Below are positions 59,836 through 64,000 of a stretch of DNA of 64,000 nt, in pieces. How positions within the stretch are numbered: position 1 is the first letter of the stretch; each line of letters starts with the position of its first letter. A model generated the notes under the pieces. It was not told the origin of the DNA. It was given only the letters and a program-made list of their open reading frames with translations, and made no database searches. The stretch is from Apostichopus japonicus (lineage: Eukaryota; Echinodermata; Holothuroidea; Aspidochirotida; Stichopodidae), in the NCBI RefSeq assembly GCF_037975245.1, contig NC_092563.1:5645501-5709500 (forward strand). The letters run 5' to 3'. Made by a program: the position numbers and the translations under genes.

Positions 59836-60210
59836 TTCATTTATATATATTCATTTGCCTTTGTCTTTTACCTCCATTGCATTAACATAAAGTCTGTTCA
59901 AAGTATCTCTTTCGAGATCCGGCTTTAGGAATCACAAATGATTTCGAGTTGGTTAGCATCATGTTTGATCTCTAGAGTAAGGCAAAATATGTCACCAAAA
60001 ACAGAACTAGTATTGTTCGATACAGGTGACAAACGCCTACAGTGGAATTACGACCTTCCTTACCGGTTTCGAACCTCTGGACCTACAATCAGCGTCCATA
60101 GCCTAGTGGTTGGGTGTCCGCGTACAGAGCGGAAGGCCCGGGTTCGAATCCCGGTGGGGCCGGAAGTTTTTTCACTATTCTTGATTTTCCAACTCATTAC
60201 GATTTTCATT

Positions 60211-60255
<45 letters not shown>
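59836..60255 (+). mobile_element. Dispersed repeat containing a tRNA-like sequence
   Basis: Shares its first 230 bases with 51538-51733. It then continues into a tRNA-like segment and gattttccaactcattacga, and ends in (ta)n. The phrase cattacgattttcattta occurs at both its start and end. Confidence 0.7.
60092..60162 (+). tRNA. tRNA-like sequence, anticodon loop ACA (probably pseudo/SINE-derived)
   Basis: A perfect 5 bp T stem (ccggg/cccgg) with loop ttcgaat, a 5 bp anticodon stem (tccgc/gcgga) with loop gtacaga placing ACA at 60124-60126, and a D arm with tagtggttggg. The acceptor stem has two mismatches (gcgtcca with tggggcc). Location in a dispersed repeat and the damaged stem argue for a pseudogene or SINE head. 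Confidence 0.5.
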
Positions 60256-60269
60256 CAAGTAATACATTG

Positions 60270-61480
60270 TTGACCATTTTCGGGGGAACCATTTACACTA
60301 ACATTGGCGTGTGTAAGTATTGGGAGGGGGGCAAGAAAGCAGATATAGGTTTTTCACAGGTGCTTAGGATATCCTGAAGCACTCCAAACAAGAGACCGTG
60401 GAGATTTGCCTTTTGCTTCTTTGTAACCCACCACAGCTATCTAGAAATGTTGCACTAACGTTTTGCTACCCACCTCTTTTCTCCTCTCCTCTCCCCTCCT
60501 TTGATGATAAGCTTCATTAAGTACTGTATATAAGTATGGTTTGCCATATATAGGGGAGGGGGGGTAGACGAACGGTAGTAAAGAGAAGCAAGATATTTAA
60601 AGAAAATAAAAGCTAAAAAAGTATATAGTAGAAGCAAGACAAGCAATTTAGTAAAATATCTTTGGATGTTACACAAAGAGAGTGTTTATATACGTGCGTT
60701 ATATGTGTGTGTATGAGTTGGGAGGGAGGGAGGGTTGACATGTTTGCTGCGTCTTTCAATTAAATGCATAACCCCGTGGGCATGTTCGTGCACGCATTAG
60801 GTTAAAACATGTAATACAAGATTTGAACGTTTTATTATAGGATTCCTAGAATGACTGTCAACTGAAGATGCAATTCGTTTTTGCAATTCTGTCATAGCGC
60901 CCACACTTAGACTAACTCGTAACGTAGATATTAAGCTGAGATTTCGACATGGAACATGAAAATAGCTTTATATTTGTACATAGTGAACATTTTTATTGTT
61001 ACTGCTATTTTGATTAACGGACACATTTAGGGGCAGCAGAGTAAGGGAGAAACTATAGGAGAAGACATATCCAACATAGACAACAAATCCAACATATCCA
61101 ACAGAAGACAACATAGACAACATATTAGGGGCAGTTGATGATGATTACGATTATGATGGATTTTTTTTTACGCAAATTCACTCATGCAACATCATCAACC
61201 AGAAACGTTCTTGTATCAATGTAACTTTTAGTATTGATTGATAGATATACTGATCATAAACACCACCCTTACATATTTACGAAAAATATTTTCGTGTTTC
61301 GTGATATCAATGTATCACTATTTCTATAAGTAATATGATTTGCATAACTATAATATTACCAATCCATTATACTCTGGAGATTTCTTTAAATGGTTCGCCT
61401 TTTATGTTTACGTTTCCCGTTTATTATCATTGATCAAATAAATGATATGTTTAGTAAAAGGATATTTTTTAGTGACTAAT
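60270..61480. other. No gene found
   Basis: AT-rich sequence with a short catatccaacagaagacaac duplication near 61065-61125. No coding signal. Confidence 0.5.
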
Positions 61481-61483
61481 ATA

Positions 61484-61532
61484 TATATTATATTGATATA
61501 ATGTATGATAAAAAATATATATATATATATGA
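61484..61532. repeat. TA-rich microsatellite
   Basis: Short imperfect TA runs. Confidence 0.6.
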
Positions 61533-61801
61533 ATTTACAGAGCATAGCGACGTTGAAGTCAGTGCATAACTGGTGGCGCTGTTACACTTCACATCGATAG
61601 AAAGATCGATGATTAACTCATGTACGTGTTAGATAAACGTAGGGTCCGTAGCCAAGGAGACTTTGAAATATTCCTATTTGGGATCTGATGGCAGGGTCAT
61701 GATAATTAATAAGCCTAATAGCTTTCTCTCACATTCCTATATTACGATGCCGGTTGACCTCTTAGTAAGTTTGATTGTAACTTTAATTTGTTACTCTAAT
61801 T

Positions 61802-62095
61802 CAGGCGCGTAGCCAGGAATTTGCCAAGGGAGGGGCGAAACTGTAGATTCGGCATTGCAAACTATCTAAGCGTAGCGCCACCATGAGTTGGCGCGAAGCG
61901 TACAAGAAAATTTGGGCTAAAAATGCCTCCCAGATCGCTGGAAATGGCACTTCCCAGGCCTTGTAAGTTGCATCTTAGCATTTTCTCTTTTGAAAATACT
62001 AGCGATATCATAAAAACATTAAAAATAAAATAAAAAATATGCTCAAGGGGGAGGGGGGCGGCTGCCCCCTTCGCCCCCCATTGGCTACGCGCCTG
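61802..62095. mobile_element. hAT-type MITE
   Basis: Ends caggcgcgtagccagg and ttggctacgcgcctg. Flanks ctctaatt (61794-61801) and ctctcatt (62096-62103) are an 8 bp duplication with one mismatch. It carries the module ctaagcgtagcgccaccat. 294 bp, no transposase. Confidence 0.85.
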
Positions 62096-62103
62096 CTCTC
62101 ATT

Positions 62104-63110
62104 AATGAAATTCCATAATCTGCGAAGTATGAAACTTCAAGACTATAGGAACAATGTTCCTATGATGTTACTGGATCACGTGATGTATCATTTACATTAT
62201 CGATTTTAATGTCAAATTATACGTCATGTTCAGTGAGTAACACGAGCCTCAATATTCCGATATCAATCTGGGTTGGATATTTACGAAGAACGCATTTAAC
62301 CTGTCTCCTTTACTAGACGCGTGCGCAATTTTAACCTGAGACAGCTTTAATCAGATAGACAGCTTTAATTGGTTAATATTTCACTTTAGCGTACGGTAAA
62401 GTTAAGAGTGAGAAGGTTCTGCGGTGACATGTAAGCAAGAAACGTCACAACGAAAGCATGTTACTTTTTCTCGATTTTTTTTATTATTTTAGTCTATCAT
62501 TCTTTCTTTGTATTATTTAGAGAGCATCGTTCCCCTTTAATAATAACATGAGCTTCTCACCTCTCTCTGTTTTTTTCTTTTAACTGTATCTGATAAATCC
62601 TTCTTCTTACTCCTTTCTATGCTATTATACACTACATCTGACATCACTGGCTTTCAACAACAACAAAATCGATGACGAACCTCATTTCAAGGGCCTAAGC
62701 TGTATGTTTCCTATGCATAGTCACGTTTACACCATGAGTCCCAGGCACAAAAAGTCACGTTAGGCTCTCGCTTGACGGTTCACGTGAGAATCCTTTTGGG
62801 AACGGATATCAGAATCGAGATGGTATATAACCTTGTGGTGGTGATGAAGAAAGTCGATTCCACTTTGTGCCATTTTCATCCTTTGAGCAAAATTTCTGAT
62901 CATCAAAAAAAAAGGGAGTAATGAGGGAGAAAGATCCTTCCATTTAGCCTTTCGAGGAGACTATTAGAGGTTTCTTTTCTCTTTTTTTCTCGCAAAACTC
63001 TCCGCTTTTAAGAAATATATATAGCTTCGATGACATATATTTTCTTGCACTTACTTGCTTTTGCTACGAAATCCTCCTTATGTGTCATTTAACATATAAA
63101 CAAAACCTAT
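62104..63110. other. No gene found
   Basis: No open frame, splice pair or repeat that I can support. Confidence 0.45.
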
Positions 63111-63114
63111 ATAT

Positions 63115-63116
63115 AT

Positions 63117-63167
<51 letters not shown>
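63115..63167. repeat. (TA)n microsatellite
   Basis: Pure TA run of about 50 bases. The remainder to 64000 shows no supported gene. Confidence 0.8.
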
Positions 63168-63168
<1 letters not shown>

Positions 63169-64000
63169 CATTTTTATTACAAGTTATTTGTCACGTAAGT
63201 GGATGCAAAATTCCTGGTATTGATATGCTTCACTGTGTGCATTGGAGCACCTGTATCGCATATAAAGAGTAACTAAATTCAGGGTTTCTCGGCTCCTTAT
63301 TGTTGGTATGTTTCACCGAGATATATCGGAATACCTGTGCTTACAAATTGTAAGAGCCGTTACGTCATATTAGATTCGTGTTTTTTTTTTTAAGTTGATG
63401 TTAGGGTGGGGTACAGGAAAGTTAGTTAGTTGCATTCCATCTGGTAACCATATCACGTCGGCGAGAGAGGTAGTTTCTCCGTTATTGAGAACGAGAGTTA
63501 ACATCTTCAATTAAAAGGCAATGAGGCATCAAATTGTGTTCCTCTAATATTGTCACTGAGGACAATTTTGTATACTTGTTATTGAGAACAAGCCGCTACG
63601 ATACATTGTATTCTCGACGCACGAGGTCGAGCAGAGTGCTTTATTCGTTTAGTGTGACAAGCGGAGTTTGCTGTATAGTAAACCAGATTACGGGCAGGCG
63701 ACCCCCAATAATCTGTGAGTATTCTAAGTATTAATGTAAAATTGGTATATTCTAGGACCACATTAAATGAGAGAGTGTCATCATTTCGTAAATTTATTTG
63801 TAAGTAAACTGTATGATTCAAAGTGCTTGAATTGAAACGAAATTCTTAAAAGTGGTCGAATAACTAGTAGAACTGCTGAAACAAATACATGTAACGAGAG
63901 TTAGTTTCATTTTGTCGCATAATTGGTTTATTATTGAGATTGTATGGAATTTATATTTGATTGATTGATTTATTTGTTGTATCACGTGAATATGTACAAT

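Overview
This is eukaryotic genomic DNA: GT-AG introns, many microsatellites and minisatellites, SINEs, a broken LINE and several hAT-like DNA elements. Both genes are animal-type. The intron-rich complement-family gene and the repeat content suggest an invertebrate deuterostome, plausibly an echinoderm such as a sea cucumber. That placement is inference; no marker in the window settles it.

Layout. 1-6414: no assignable gene; tandem arrays of about 240 bp, 59 bp and 30 bp units. 6415-34853 (+): a nearly complete CD109/alpha-2-macroglobulin-like thioester protein in 31 visible exons, about 1,464 codons. Its phases join at every junction, and it ends in a stop codon after a GPI-type hydrophobic tail; only the signal-peptide exon is missing. 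34854-37990: 3' flank plus a 1.2 kb minisatellite. 37997-39342: a TIR element with a second one nested inside. 39773-58666 (-): a major facilitator superfamily transporter of the OFA/monocarboxylate-porter type, ten exons found, with one short exon (the TM1-TM2 loop) and possibly the C-terminal tail not found. Its introns hold hAT-like elements, a 2.5 kb repeat rich in AGGTCA half-sites, two tRNA-derived SINE copies, and a degraded LINE split by a hAT-like element. 58667-64000: gene 5' flank, a dispersed repeat carrying a tRNA-like sequence, and another hAT-type MITE.

The two genes converge (+ then -), and the sequence gives no evidence of a functional link. The CD109-like protein is expected to be secreted and membrane-anchored, and to trap proteases or label surfaces through its GCGEQ thioester. 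The position matching the complement catalytic histidine is Asp, as in human C4A. The transporter should be a 12-TM plasma- or organelle-membrane carrier of small anions; its substrate is not readable.

I found no convincing undescribed multi-gene system. The most unusual signals are minisatellites hugging exon edges of the thioester gene (one copies a splice donor, one keeps the reading frame open for 113 codons), a hairpin-like module shared by three hAT-like elements with different ends, and the AGGTCA-rich tandem element.
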